From Streptomyces sp. TRM70350 (GTDB lineage: Bacteria; Actinomycetota; Actinomycetes; Streptomycetales; Streptomycetaceae), in NCBI RefSeq assembly GCF_019219825.1, contig NZ_JAHUXH010000001.1:310001-374000 (forward strand): DNA of 64,000 bases. Reading direction: 5' to 3'. This document shows, piece by piece, positions 51,900 to 60,407 of this stretch (the first letter of the stretch is position 1; each line of letters begins with the position of its first letter). The notes below the pieces were generated by a model. That model was not told where the DNA came from. It searched no databases and saw only the letters and a list, made by a program, of their open reading frames with translations. The translations under genes were made by a program, and so were the position numbers.

Positions 51900-51919
51900 G
51901 TCACTGGACCGCGTAAGTC
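51886..51919 (+). repeat. Perfect 17-bp tandem duplication spanning the tdh stop codon
   Basis: The unit ACTGGACCGCGTAAGTC occurs at 51886-51902 and again at 51903-51919 with no difference, and two more bases of a third copy follow. The first copy encodes the last residues and stop of Tdh. The second is non-coding and lies just before the kbl ribosome site. It looks recent. Confidence 0.9.
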
Positions 51920-51943
51920 ACCTGCATTCATAGGAGCTTGTTC

Positions 51944-53137
51944 ATGTTCGACTCCGTGCGCGACGACCTGCGCGCCACCCTCGACGAGATCCGCGCCGCC
52001 GGTCTGCACAAGCCCGAACGCGTCATCGACACCCCGCAGTCCGCGACCGTCAACGTCTCGGCGGGCGGCCGCCCCGGCGAGGTGCTCAACTTCTGCGCCA
52101 ACAACTACCTCGGCCTCGCCGACCATCCCGAGGTGATCGCCGCCGCCCATGAGGCCCTGGACCGCTGGGGCTACGGCATGGCCTCCGTCCGCTTCATCTG
52201 CGGCACCCAGGAGGTGCACAAGGAACTGGAGGCGCGGCTGTCCGCGTTCCTCGGGCAGGAGGACACGATCCTGTACTCCTCCTGCTTCGACGCCAACGGC
52301 GGGGTGTTCGAAACGCTGCTGGGCCCGGAGGACGCGGTGATCTCGGACGCCCTGAACCACGCCTCGATCATCGACGGCATCCGGCTGTCCAAGGCCCGCC
52401 GCTTCCGGTACGCCAACCGCGATCTGGCGGAACTGGAGCAGCAGTTGAAGGAGGCGCAGTCGGCGAGGCGGCGGCTGATCGTCACCGACGGCGTCTTCTC
52501 CATGGACGGTTACGTGGCGCCCCTGCGCGAGATCTGCGACCTCGCCGACCGCTACGACGCCATGGTCATGGTCGACGACTCGCACGCCGTCGGTTTCGTC
52601 GGCCCCGGCGGGCGCGGCACGCCCGAGCTGCACGGTGTGATGGACCGGGTCGACATCATCACCGGCACGCTGGGCAAGGCGCTCGGCGGTGCGTCGGGTG
52701 GTTATGTCGCCGCCCGCGCCGAGATCGTCGCGCTGCTGCGGCAGCGCTCCCGGCCGTACCTCTTCTCGAACACCCTCGCCCCGGTGATCGCGGCCGCCTC
52801 GCTGAAGGTGCTCGACCTGCTGGAGTCGGCGGGCGACCTGCGCGAGCGGCTCGCCGAGAACACCGCGCTGTTCCGGCGCCGGATGACCGAGGAGGGCTTC
52901 GACGTCCTGCCCGGCGACCACGCGATCGCGCCGGTGATGATCGGCGACGCGGCCCGGGCCGGGCGGATGGCGGAGCTGCTGCTGGAGCGGGGCGTGTACG
53001 TGATCGGCTTCTCGTACCCGGTCGTGCCGCAGGGGCAGGCGCGGATCCGCGTCCAGCTGTCCGCGGCGCACTCGACCGAGGACGTGGACCGCGCGGTGGA
53101 CGCCTTCGTGGCGGCGCGGGCGGAGCTGGACGCCTGA
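51944..53137 (+). CDS. kbl: Glycine C-acetyltransferase (2-amino-3-ketobutyrate CoA ligase)
   Basis: The 397-aa PLP enzyme cleaves 2-amino-3-oxobutanoate with CoA to glycine and acetyl-CoA, completing threonine breakdown begun by Tdh. Family blocks are [57 protein letters not shown] and the PLP lysine in [21 protein letters not shown] 51944 has AGGAG at eight bases, while the TTG at 51938 would lie in that site. It is transcribed with tdh. The LysR gene follows after 52 bp and may regulate the pair. Confidence 0.96.
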   Translation: MFDSVRDDLRATLDEIRAAGLHKPERVIDTPQSATVNVSAGGRPGEVLNFCANNYLGLADHPEVIAAAHEALDRWGYGMASVRFICGTQEVHKELEARLSAFLGQEDTILYSSCFDANGGVFETLLGPEDAVISDALNHASIIDGIRLSKARRFRYANRDLAELEQQLKEAQSARRRLIVTDGVFSMDGYVAPLREICDLADRYDAMVMVDDSHAVGFVGPGGRGTPELHGVMDRVDIITGTLGKALGGASGGYVAARAEIVALLRQRSRPYLFSNTLAPVIAAASLKVLDLLESAGDLRERLAENTALFRRRMTEEGFDVLPGDHAIAPVMIGDAARAGRMAELLLERGVYVIGFSYPVVPQGQARIRVQLSAAHSTEDVDRAVDAFVAARAELDA

Positions 53138-53189
53138 GCCCTCGGAAGGGGGAATTTGTCGACAAAGGGCGTTTGAGAGAATCGGTGCC

Positions 53190-54095
53190 ATGATCGAGGC
53201 GCGGCGGCTCCACATCCTCCGTGCGGTGGCCGACCACCGCACCGTGACGGCGGCTGCCGCCGCGCTGTATCTCACGCCCTCCGCCGTGTCCCAGCAGCTC
53301 ACGGCCCTGGAGCAGGAGACGGGGCACCGGCTGGTGGAGCGCGGCGCCAAGGGGGTACGGCTCACCCCGGCCGGTGAGATCCTGCTCAGCCACACCAACG
53401 CGGTCCTGGCCCAGCTGGAGCGGGCGGAGGCGGAACTCGCCGCGTACAGTTCGGGGGCCGCCGGCACGGTCACCGTCGCGTCCTTCGCGACCGGCATCGC
53501 CCAGGTCGTCGCACCGGCCGTGGCCCGCCTCGCGCGGACCGCGCCCGGCATCCGCATCCGCGTCCGGGACGCCGAGGGGGACGCCAGTCTGCCGATGGTG
53601 CTGGACCGGCAGGTCGATGTCGCGGTCGCCGTCGAGTACCGCGGGGCCCCGCCCGCCGACGATCCGCGGCTTGCCCATGTTCCGCTGTACGCCGAGCCGT
53701 TCGACGCTGTGGTGCCGGTCAGGCACCGGCTGGCGGGGGTGGGCGAGGTGCCGCTGGCGGAGCTGGCCAAGGATCCATGGATCGGCCCGTATCCCGGCAA
53801 TCCCTGCCATGACGTCGTGGTGCTGGCCTGCGAGAGCGCCGGGTTCCAGCCCCGGCTGGAGCACTCCTCGGACGACTTCCGCGCGGTCGTGGCGCTGGCT
53901 TCGGCGGACGCGGGAGTCGCCCTCGTGCCGCGCTCCGCGCTGCGCGGGATGGACCTCACCGGCGTCGTCGTACGGCCGGTGGACGGAGTGGCGCCCACGC
54001 GCCGGGTCTTCGCCGCCGTGCGCCGGGGCGCGGAGGGGCATCCGCTGATCCAGCCGGTGCTGGGGGCGCTGGAGGAGGCGGCGGCACAGGCGTGA
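53190..54095 (+). CDS. LysR-family transcriptional regulator
   Basis: The 301-aa regulator has the N-terminal LysR HTH (LHILRAVADHRTVTAAAAAL, then TPSAVSQQLTALEQETG) and a periplasmic-binding-like effector domain from about residue 90 (GTVTVASFATGIAQVVAPAV). It is co-directional with tdh-kbl, which is unlike the usual divergent LysR arrangement. A role in threonine/glycine metabolism is only suggested by position. ATG 53190 is the only suitable start. Confidence 0.92.
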   Translation: MIEARRLHILRAVADHRTVTAAAAALYLTPSAVSQQLTALEQETGHRLVERGAKGVRLTPAGEILLSHTNAVLAQLERAEAELAAYSSGAAGTVTVASFATGIAQVVAPAVARLARTAPGIRIRVRDAEGDASLPMVLDRQVDVAVAVEYRGAPPADDPRLAHVPLYAEPFDAVVPVRHRLAGVGEVPLAELAKDPWIGPYPGNPCHDVVVLACESAGFQPRLEHSSDDFRAVVALASADAGVALVPRSALRGMDLTGVVVRPVDGVAPTRRVFAAVRRGAEGHPLIQPVLGALEEAAAQA

Positions 54096-54114
54096 GCCGT
54101 CCGTAACACTGCCG

Positions 54115-54147
54115 TCTCATATTCGGGATACTGTCCCAGATGTGAGA
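54115..54147. promoter_or_regulatory. 33-bp composite palindrome over the start of the XRE regulator gene
   Basis: Outer arms TCTCATAT (54115-54122) and ATGTGAGA (54140-54147) are complementary at seven of eight positions. Inner arms GGGA (54125-54128) and TCCC (54134-54137) share the same centre at 54131. The right arm covers the GTG start at 54142. This is a good candidate autoregulatory operator for the HTH protein it precedes. Confidence 0.6.
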
Positions 54148-54741
54148 AATCAGGAAGTCGATGGCCCGCACCACGTCGATGCCCCGCGTGACGTCGACGC
54201 CCGGCTCGGCGCGCGGCTCGCCCAACTGCGGGCCGAACGCGGGTGGTCCCTGGGGGACTTGGCGGAGCGCAGCGGGGTGAGCCGGTCGACGCTGTCCCGC
54301 GCGGAGCGGGCGGAGATCAGTCCCACGGCCTCGATGCTGAACCGCCTGTGCGCCGTGTTCGGGCGCACGATGTCCCAGCTGCTCAGCGAGGTCGAGGGGG
54401 AGTCAGCGCTGCTGGTACGGGCGGCCGACCAGCCGGTGTGGCAGGACCGGGCCTGCGGTTTCGTACGACGGTCCGTGTCGCCGCCGCATGCCGGGCTGCG
54501 CGGCGAACTCGTCGAGGGGCGGCTCGCGGTGGGCGCGGACATCGCGTACGACCGGCCGCCCGTGCCTGGACTGGAGCAGCACATCTGGGTACTGGAGGGG
54601 GCCCTCGCGGTGACCGTGCAGGACGCCGAGCACCGACTCGGCGCCGGGGACTGTCTGCGGTTGCGGGTGTGGGGGGCGACGCGGTTCCGGTGCGCCGGGG
54701 ACGAGGATGCGCGGTACGTGCTGGCGGTGGTGTTGCCATGA
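54142..54741 (+). CDS. XRE-family regulator with a cupin domain
   Basis: The 199-aa protein has an XRE-type HTH (LRAERGWSLGDLAERSGVSR, STLSRAERAEISPTASMLNRLC) and a C-terminal cupin domain (about 115-195, with EQHIWVLEGALAVTVQDAEH and LGAGDCLRLRVWG). Proteins of this layout sense a small ligand through the cupin and often repress their own operon. GTG 54142 lies inside the palindrome, so the message may be nearly leaderless. The stop overlaps the start of the acetyltransferase gene (ATGA), making the pair an operon. Confidence 0.9.
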   Translation: MRNQEVDGPHHVDAPRDVDARLGARLAQLRAERGWSLGDLAERSGVSRSTLSRAERAEISPTASMLNRLCAVFGRTMSQLLSEVEGESALLVRAADQPVWQDRACGFVRRSVSPPHAGLRGELVEGRLAVGADIAYDRPPVPGLEQHIWVLEGALAVTVQDAEHRLGAGDCLRLRVWGATRFRCAGDEDARYVLAVVLP

Positions 54742-55274
54742 CCGTGAAAGCGCTGGACTCGGGTGAAGTGCTGGGCTTGGCCGGGGAGTTGGCCGGGCTG
54801 CTGGTCGACACCGTCGATCACGGGGCGTCGGTGGGCTTCCTCGCCCCGCTCGATCGTGCCGAGGCCCTGGCGTGGTGGCAGGGGCGGGCTGCCGGGGTGG
54901 CCGCCGGTGAGCTGGCCGTCTGGGCGGCGTACGAGGGGACGCGGCTGGCCGGCACCGTGAGCCTCGCCTTTCCGGACAAGCCCAACAGCCGGCACCGGGC
55001 GGAACTGGTGAAGCTGATGGTGCACAGCGAGGCACGCGGGCGGGGGCTGGGGCGGCGGCTCCTGGACACCGCCGAGCGGGCGGCCGTCGCGGCCGGGGTG
55101 ACGCTCCTGCACCTGGACACCGAGACCGGCAGTCCGGCCGAGCACCTCTACCGGACGGCGGGCTGGACCCGGCTCGGCGCGATACCCGACTACGCGGCGA
55201 GCCCGGCGGGGGTGCTGCGGCCGACGACCATCTACTACAAGCAGGTCGGGGCGAAGGCGGCACTCGCCGGTTGA
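54738..55274 (+). CDS. GNAT-family N-acetyltransferase
   Basis: The 178-aa protein has the GNAT acetyl-CoA motif (ELVKLMVHSEARGRGLGRRLLDTAE, with R-G-x-G-x-G/R-like RGRGLGRR) and the C-terminal YRTAGWTRLGAIPDYA. It acetylates an unknown amine. It is translationally coupled to the XRE-cupin regulator, which probably controls it, so the regulator's ligand may be its substrate. ATG 54738 overlaps the previous stop, and a long frame reaching further upstream is a shadow. Confidence 0.9.
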   Translation: MTVKALDSGEVLGLAGELAGLLVDTVDHGASVGFLAPLDRAEALAWWQGRAAGVAAGELAVWAAYEGTRLAGTVSLAFPDKPNSRHRAELVKLMVHSEARGRGLGRRLLDTAERAAVAAGVTLLHLDTETGSPAEHLYRTAGWTRLGAIPDYAASPAGVLRPTTIYYKQVGAKAALAG

Positions 55275-55304
55275 CTGTCAGTGGCAGGCGCTACCTTGCG
55301 TTGC

Positions 55305-55664
55305 ATGCCGGATGCCGAAGACGTACGCCGAATCGCCCTGTCCCTGCCGGACACGACGGAGAAGATCGCCTGGAGTATGCCCACGTTCCGGGTCGCGGGG
55401 AAGATGTTCGCCACGCTGCCGGAGGACGAGACCTCCATCGCCGTGCGCTGCCCCAAGGAGGAGCGGGACGAACTGGTCCTGGCCGAGCCGGAGAAGTTCT
55501 GGGTGGCCGATCACGAGGCGCAGTTCGCCTGGGTGCGGGCACGGCTGGCCACGCTGGAGGACGAGGACGAACTGCGGGACATCCTCGCCGACTCGTGGCG
55601 GCAGGCCGCGCCGTCCCGAGTGCTGGAGGCCCATCCGGAGCTGGGGCTGCCTGCCGGGGGGTGA
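55305..55664 (+). CDS. MmcQ/YjbR family protein
   Basis: The 119-aa protein shows the YjbR/MmcQ pattern: VRRIALSLPDTTEKIAWSMP, FRVAGKMFATLPEDETSIAV and VADHEAQFAWVRARLATL. The fold is CyaY-like with suspected DNA binding, and its role is unknown. ATG 55305 was preferred to a GTG 24 bases upstream because the family starts near this point. It is 30 bp after the acetyltransferase stop and could belong to the same transcript. Confidence 0.87.
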   Translation: MPDAEDVRRIALSLPDTTEKIAWSMPTFRVAGKMFATLPEDETSIAVRCPKEERDELVLAEPEKFWVADHEAQFAWVRARLATLEDEDELRDILADSWRQAAPSRVLEAHPELGLPAGG

Positions 55665-55779
55665 CATTCCCTCCGGAGTTGTGAGTGGCGGTGGCATGAT
55701 CCGAAGGGGTGGGGGCTTGGCTGCCGGTGCGGAGACCGGTGGGCCTTCTGCGGGATCCGTGGGGAGGGAGCGCGAGGGG

Positions 55780-57105
55780 ATGGGCGGGACGCCGGACAAC
55801 GTTGCCGAGGCGCGTGGGACGGGCCAGGAGAGCGGGGACAGCACAGGGGCCGGACGGGGTGCGCGGGCGGTCTGGTCACGGGACTTCGGGTTGTTCTTCG
55901 TCGGACGGGCGGTCGCCCGGCTCGGCGACACCATGCTCCCGGTGGCCCTCGCCGCCGGCCTGCTCCAGCGCGGGTACGGCGCCGGTGCGGTCGGTCTCGC
56001 CATGGCGGCGACGGCCGGGGCGTTCGCCGGGCTGGTGGTCTTCGGCGGAGTCATCGCCGACCGGTTCAGCACCCGCAAGCTGATGATCGGGGCCGACGTG
56101 GTGCGGCTGGGCACGCAGGCCCTCACGGCCGCGCTGTTCTTCACGGACCGCGTGGTGCTCTGGGAGATCTGCGCGATCGGCGTCGTGAACGGCGTCGCGA
56201 GCGCCGTTTTCCAGCCCGGCGTCGCCGGCATGGTGCCCCGGCTGGCCTCCGACATCCAGGGCGCGAACGGCGCGATACGCATCGCGGAGTCCGCGGCCCA
56301 GCTGGCCGGTCCGGCGGTCGCGGGGGTGCTGGTCGGCCTCGCGTCGGCGGGTGGCGTCTTCGCCGCGCACGCCGCCACGTACGCGGTCAGCGCCCTGTGT
56401 CTGCTGTTGCTCCGGCTGCCGCCACTGGCGCCGGGCAGCCGCTGCGCCGGGCGCGGGGCGAGTGCCTTCAGGGCCGATCTCGTGGAGGGCTGGCGGGAGT
56501 TCCGAGCACGCACCTGGCTCTGGGGAGTCATCGCCGTGTGGTGCCTGTACATGATCGCTGTCTTCGGCCCGACCGTGCCGCTGGTGGCGACGGAGGTGGT
56601 CCAGGAGCACGGCCCGCGCGCCTACGGCCTGGTCAACTCCGCCCTCGGCGCCGGCACCGTCGTCGGTGGACTCCTCGCCCTGCGGCTGCGCCCGCGCCGG
56701 ATGCTGCGGGCCGGGGCGATCGCCCTGTTCGGCTTCGCCGGGTTCCCGGCGACCGTGGGGCTCGGCCTCGACATACCGGCGATGGCGGCCGGGGCGGCCG
56801 TCGCCGGGGCCGGGATGTCCTTCTGGGGCGTCATGTGGGCGACCAGCGTGCAGACCCAGGTCGAGCCCGGCGTCCTCAACCGCATCCACGCCTACGACGT
56901 GGCCGGCTCCCTCGCGATGCTGCCCGTCGGCCAGGCCCTCGCGGGCCCCGCCGCCGCGGCCCTCGGGGCCGACCGTGTGCTCCTGGTCTCCGGCGCGATG
57001 AGCTTCGTCGTCGTGATCGCCCTGCTCGCGGTGCCCGCGATACGTGGTCTGGTGCGCGTCGACACCAACCTCACGCGCGCACCGGCATCCGTGTCCCCGT
57101 CGTGA
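55780..57105 (+). CDS. MFS transporter (multidrug-type exporter)
   Basis: The 441-aa protein has 12 predicted membrane helices of the major facilitator superfamily, in the MdfA/EntS-like subgroup: FGLFFVGRAVARLGDTMLPV, then GGVIADRFSTRKLMIGADVV, the loop 2-3 motif as GVIADRFSTRKL, and a similar half after residue 210. Start choice is uncertain. ATG 55780 has GGGAGGGAG about ten bases upstream and leaves about 30 polar residues before the first helix, while an ATG at 55696 would add 28 Gly-rich residues. Its substrate is unknown. The 3' end overlaps the convergent transketolase subunit gene by 35 bases. Confidence 0.88.
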   Translation: MGGTPDNVAEARGTGQESGDSTGAGRGARAVWSRDFGLFFVGRAVARLGDTMLPVALAAGLLQRGYGAGAVGLAMAATAGAFAGLVVFGGVIADRFSTRKLMIGADVVRLGTQALTAALFFTDRVVLWEICAIGVVNGVASAVFQPGVAGMVPRLASDIQGANGAIRIAESAAQLAGPAVAGVLVGLASAGGVFAAHAATYAVSALCLLLLRLPPLAPGSRCAGRGASAFRADLVEGWREFRARTWLWGVIAVWCLYMIAVFGPTVPLVATEVVQEHGPRAYGLVNSALGAGTVVGGLLALRLRPRRMLRAGAIALFGFAGFPATVGLGLDIPAMAAGAAVAGAGMSFWGVMWATSVQTQVEPGVLNRIHAYDVAGSLAMLPVGQALAGPAAAALGADRVLLVSGAMSFVVVIALLAVPAIRGLVRVDTNLTRAPASVSPS

Positions 57106-57991
57106 AGCCCACGATCCGCTCGCGCAGCGACCGCGCGTCGAGCCCGTGGGCGGCGACGTGCTCCGCGATCGTGCCGTACCGCCGCAGCTCACGGCGCCCC
57201 ACGCCCAGCCCCAGCACCCGGTGCGGTACGTCGGCGAGGGCGTCGTTCGCGGCGGTCGTCGAGGTGCCCGCCAGACAGGGCTCGACGAGGACGACGTCCG
57301 TCCCGGCCGTCTGAGTGGCCCGGCGCAGGGCGGCCGCGTCGAACGGCCGTACGGTCGTCGCGTACAGCACGGTGACGTCGAGGCCTGCCGTGGCGTCAAG
57401 CACCGCGTCAAGGGTCGGCCCGACGGCGACGACCACGCCGGAGCGTCCCTCGCGGACGGTGTGGAAGCGCGCTCCGTCGACGGGGAGGGCCTGGGCGTTC
57501 GACTGCAGGGACAGCCGGACGTACACCTTGTCGTCACCGGCGGCCACCGCGTGCCGCAGCAGCGTCTCGGCCTCGTCCGGGTGGCCGGGCACGTGCACGG
57601 TCCAGCCGTCGAGGGTGTCGAGCAGCGCCACATCGCCGGGAGCCATGTGCGTGTAGCCGCCCGCCGGCCAGTCGAAGGACGCGGCGGCGCTCACCAGCAC
57701 CGCGCCCACGCCCTGGTGGCCGAGGTCCAGCTTGACCTGCTCGAACGGCCGCTCCACCAGGAAGCCGGCGAAGGTGTGCACGATGGGCCGCATTCCGGTG
57801 AGCGCGAGTCCCGAAGCCGCCCCGATCAGGAGCTGCTCGCGGATGCCGACGTTGATCACCCGGTCGGGATGGCGGCGCCGGGCCTCGACGAAGCCGGCCA
57901 CGCCGATCTCGGCGAGCACCACGGCGACGCGGGGATCCTCGTCGAGCAGCCGCAGGGCGACGGGGGCGAGACGGTCACGCATGGTATCCAT
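57071..57991 (-). CDS. Transketolase C-terminal subunit (split transketolase)
   Basis: The 306-aa protein is the pyrimidine-binding and C-terminal half of a transketolase, as in split TktA/TktB-type pairs. The catalytic region is DRVINVGIREQLLIGAASGLA with the conserved Glu, followed by FAGFLVERPFEQVKLDLGH. The C-terminal domain is DVTVLYATTVRPFDAAALRR. With an N-terminal subunit it would transfer two-carbon units between sugar phosphates, or act as a related ThDP enzyme. ATG 57991 has AAGGA upstream. Its partner gene immediately upstream carries a frameshift. Confidence 0.9.
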   Translation of the reverse strand: MDTMRDRLAPVALRLLDEDPRVAVVLAEIGVAGFVEARRRHPDRVINVGIREQLLIGAASGLALTGMRPIVHTFAGFLVERPFEQVKLDLGHQGVGAVLVSAAASFDWPAGGYTHMAPGDVALLDTLDGWTVHVPGHPDEAETLLRHAVAAGDDKVYVRLSLQSNAQALPVDGARFHTVREGRSGVVVAVGPTLDAVLDATAGLDVTVLYATTVRPFDAAALRRATQTAGTDVVLVEPCLAGTSTTAANDALADVPHRVLGLGVGRRELRRYGTIAEHVAAHGLDARSLRERIVGFTTGTRMPVRA

Positions 57992-58021
57992 GGCTGTGGT
58001 GTCCTTCCTCGGACCGGGTTG

Positions 58022-58721
58022 TCACTCGGACTTGGGTTCGACCTGGGCGACGACCGCATGCGGGCGGCCCGGATGCGGCGCGGTGAAGGCGGCGTACAGC
58101 GCCTCGTGGTCGCGGCCGTCGACCGTCACGGTGGACCAGCCCGCCACCTCGAACCGGGCGGCGATGCCACCGGGCCGGGCATCGCTGGCGGAAGCGTTGT
58201 CGATGACCACGGTGTGCAGCCGCTCCAGCCCGGCGGGCCCGGCGAAGGCGATCGCCTCGTGGTTGCTGCCCTCGTCCAGCTCGGCGTCCCCGGTCAGCAC
58301 CCACACCCGCGGCTCGTGCAGCCCCCGGGCGCGCAGCCAGCGCCGTACCGACGCCGATCGGCAGCCCGTGGCCCAGCGAACCGCTGCCGATCTCCACGCC
58401 CGGCACCAGCATCCGGTCGGGATGGTGGCCGAGCGGCGAGTCGTAGGGGCCGAAGCCCGGCAGCCAGTCCACGGGGACGAAGCCCTTGGCGGCCAGGACG
58501 GCGTAGTACGCCATCGGACCGTGCCCCTTGGACAGCAGGAACCGGTCCCGCTCCGGATCCTCCAGCCGCTCCGGGCCGATCCGCAGCACGCGGTCGTGGA
58601 GCACCCACAGCACGTCCAGCGCGGATGTGGCCGCGGGCCCGTGCTTCTCGTCGCCGGTCATGAGCGCCATCAGGCGCGGCAGGTCGGCGTACCCGTACGT
58701 ACGTTCTTCGGTGATCGTCAT
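58022..58721 (-). pseudogene. Transketolase N-terminal subunit, frameshifted
   Basis: From ATG 58721 the frame encodes a transketolase ThDP-binding half: FLLSKGHGPMAYYAVLAAKG, then GPYDSPLGHHPDRMLVPGVE and GSGSLGHGLPIGVGTALAAR. It then loses the family sequence. In the next frame the expected VWVLTGDAELDEGSNHEAIA (with ThDP motif GDAELDEG) and the rest of the protein continue to TGA at 58022. The switch lies at the C5/G3 tract near 58322-58332. The 700-nt length is one more than a multiple of three, so one extra base explains it. A true mutation, a sequencing error in the homopolymer and a programmed shift are all possible. Confidence 0.85.
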
Positions 58722-58869
58722 GCGGACGATCCTGCAACCTCAACCAAACTTGAGATCAAGCGCCGGCGTGCTCGGTGCGGCGGCCATAAACGGGTGCGCG
58801 ACCACCGAGCCGAGTGCGGTATTGTTTCCATGCGCGTTCGCCCGGGGGAAACCCCAGGTCAGACCGCAC

Positions 58870-58943
<74 letters not shown>

Positions 58944-58947
58944 CGGT

Positions 58948-58990
58948 GCGAAGGGTCTTCGCAGGTGAGAGCCTGTGGGGCCCTTTTCGC
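58948..58990 (+). terminator. Hairpin after tRNA-Pro
   Basis: GCGAAGGG (58948-58955) pairs with CCCTTTTCGC (58981-58990) with a two-base bulge, and an inner stem CAGG/CCTG lies between them. It begins five bases after the tRNA and probably terminates its transcript. It is also just downstream of the stop of the minus-strand HATPase gene. Confidence 0.55.
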
Positions 58991-59018
58991 GTGCATCGGC
59001 TGGAGAAGAGGACCGGCC

Positions 59019-59453
59019 TCAGCTCCGGCCGAACTGCAGCTCCGCCCACCGGCTGGTTCCGCCGGAATGCACTCGTACGCCGCACCGGGCCGCGAGCGTC
59101 GTGACGATGCCGAGACCCCGGCCGTGCTCGTCCGGGTCGACAGTGGACGCCGACGGGCCCGCCACGGGAACAGGCCCCATGTCGGTCACTTCGACGCGTA
59201 TGGCTCTGTACCGGTCCACCTGGCTCCGCGAGAGCCTCAGCGTCGCCGGGGGCAGAGCGTGGACGATCGCATTGGTGAGCAGCTCCGAGACGACCAGCAG
59301 TACGTCTTCGGCGATGTCCGCGGCCAGGTTCCAGTCGGTGAGGACCGGGCGTATGCGGCGGCGTACGGCCGAGACGGCCCCCGGGGTGTGCGGCAGCGAA
59401 AAGACGTGTTCGACTTCCCCACGACGCGCGGCATTGAGCTGCGCTGTTGTCAT
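59019..59453 (-). CDS. ATP-binding regulatory protein (anti-sigma/RsbW-like HATPase)
   Basis: The 144-aa single-domain protein has HATPase boxes VLLVVSELLTNAIVHALPP (N box), VEVTDMGPVPV (D box, with D-M-G) and DEHGRGLGIVTTLAARCGV (G box). Like the gene at 12776 it belongs to the large Streptomyces group of isolated anti-sigma-type ATPases. Start ATG 59453 is preceded by GAGGAGAAC. It is divergent from the IclR gene with 144 bp between them, so it could share regulation, but no partner is evident. Confidence 0.87.
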   Translation of the reverse strand: MTTAQLNAARRGEVEHVFSLPHTPGAVSAVRRRIRPVLTDWNLAADIAEDVLLVVSELLTNAIVHALPPATLRLSRSQVDRYRAIRVEVTDMGPVPVAGPSASTVDPDEHGRGLGIVTTLAARCGVRVHSGGTSRWAELQFGRS

Positions 59454-59597
59454 GTGTTCTCCTCCTCAGGGAAGCCCTGCCGACTGCAGGCCGGGCTGAA
59501 TGCACGCTATGGAGGGAAATGCGACCGGTCAACGAAGAGCGGTCGGTATTACCGAACGACAGTCCCATATCGGACTTACGAGGACTACCATCGCCTC

Positions 59598-60365
59598 ATG
59601 GCCGGCCCAGTCCAGTCCATAGAGCGGGCGGCGGCGATCTTGCGCCTGCTCGCCGGCGGATCCCGTCGGCTGGGGCTGGGGGAGGTGGCGTCATCGCTGG
59701 GGCTGGCCAAGGGCACCGCCCACGGAATTCTGCGCACACTTCAGCACGTGGACTTCGTGGAGCAGGACCCGGCGACCGGAAAATACCAGCTCGGCGCGGC
59801 CTTGTTGCACCTCGGCACCAGTTACCTCGACGTCAATGAACTGCGTTCGCGCTCCATCAACTGGGCCGACGCCCTGGCCGCCCGCAGTGGGGAGGCCGTC
59901 CGCCTGGGCACGCCCCTGGAGGGCAAGGTGCTCGTCATCCACCACGTCTTCCGGCCGGACGACACGCTCCAGACGCTGGACGTCGGCGCGCTGCTGCCGT
60001 TGCACGCCTCCTCGCTCGGCAAGGTCCTGCTGGCCTTCGGTGCCGCGCCCCTCGACCCCTTGATGGAGACCGAACTGGAGGCGTACACCCGGCACACCCT
60101 GGTCCACCGCGATGAGCTCAACCGGGCGCTCGGCGAGATACGGGAGATCGGCTGGGGCGCCGAGGTGCAGGAAATGAGCATGGGCGAAGCCGGGATCGCC
60201 GCACCGATCCGAGGACAGGGCGGTCTCGTGGTGGGCGCGATCGGAGTGTCCGGCGCCGTCGAGCGGATCTGCGACACCAAAGGCCGGCCTCAACCGGCCC
60301 TGATCACCGTGCTGCGGGAGGCGGCACGCGCGATCTCCAGAGACCTGGGCGCGGCCCGCTGGTAG
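59598..60365 (+). CDS. IclR-family regulator (GylR-like)
   Basis: The 255-aa protein has an N-terminal winged HTH (AAAILRLLAGGSRRLGLGEVASSLGLAKGTAHGILRTL, here shortened) and the IclR effector domain with GKVLVIHHVFRPDDTLQTLD and MSMGEAGIAAPIRG. Its sequence and its position 42 bp upstream of glpK match GylR, the glycerol-responsive regulator of the S. coelicolor gyl operon. ATG 59598 was chosen because the frame before it is unrelated. No glpF or glpD follows here, so this may be a second, reduced glycerol locus. Confidence 0.92.
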   Translation: MAGPVQSIERAAAILRLLAGGSRRLGLGEVASSLGLAKGTAHGILRTLQHVDFVEQDPATGKYQLGAALLHLGTSYLDVNELRSRSINWADALAARSGEAVRLGTPLEGKVLVIHHVFRPDDTLQTLDVGALLPLHASSLGKVLLAFGAAPLDPLMETELEAYTRHTLVHRDELNRALGEIREIGWGAEVQEMSMGEAGIAAPIRGQGGLVVGAIGVSGAVERICDTKGRPQPALITVLREAARAISRDLGAARW

Positions 60366-60407
60366 GCCCCCAGCACCTCCGCGACACATCGGAAGGCAGG
60401 GCCGATC

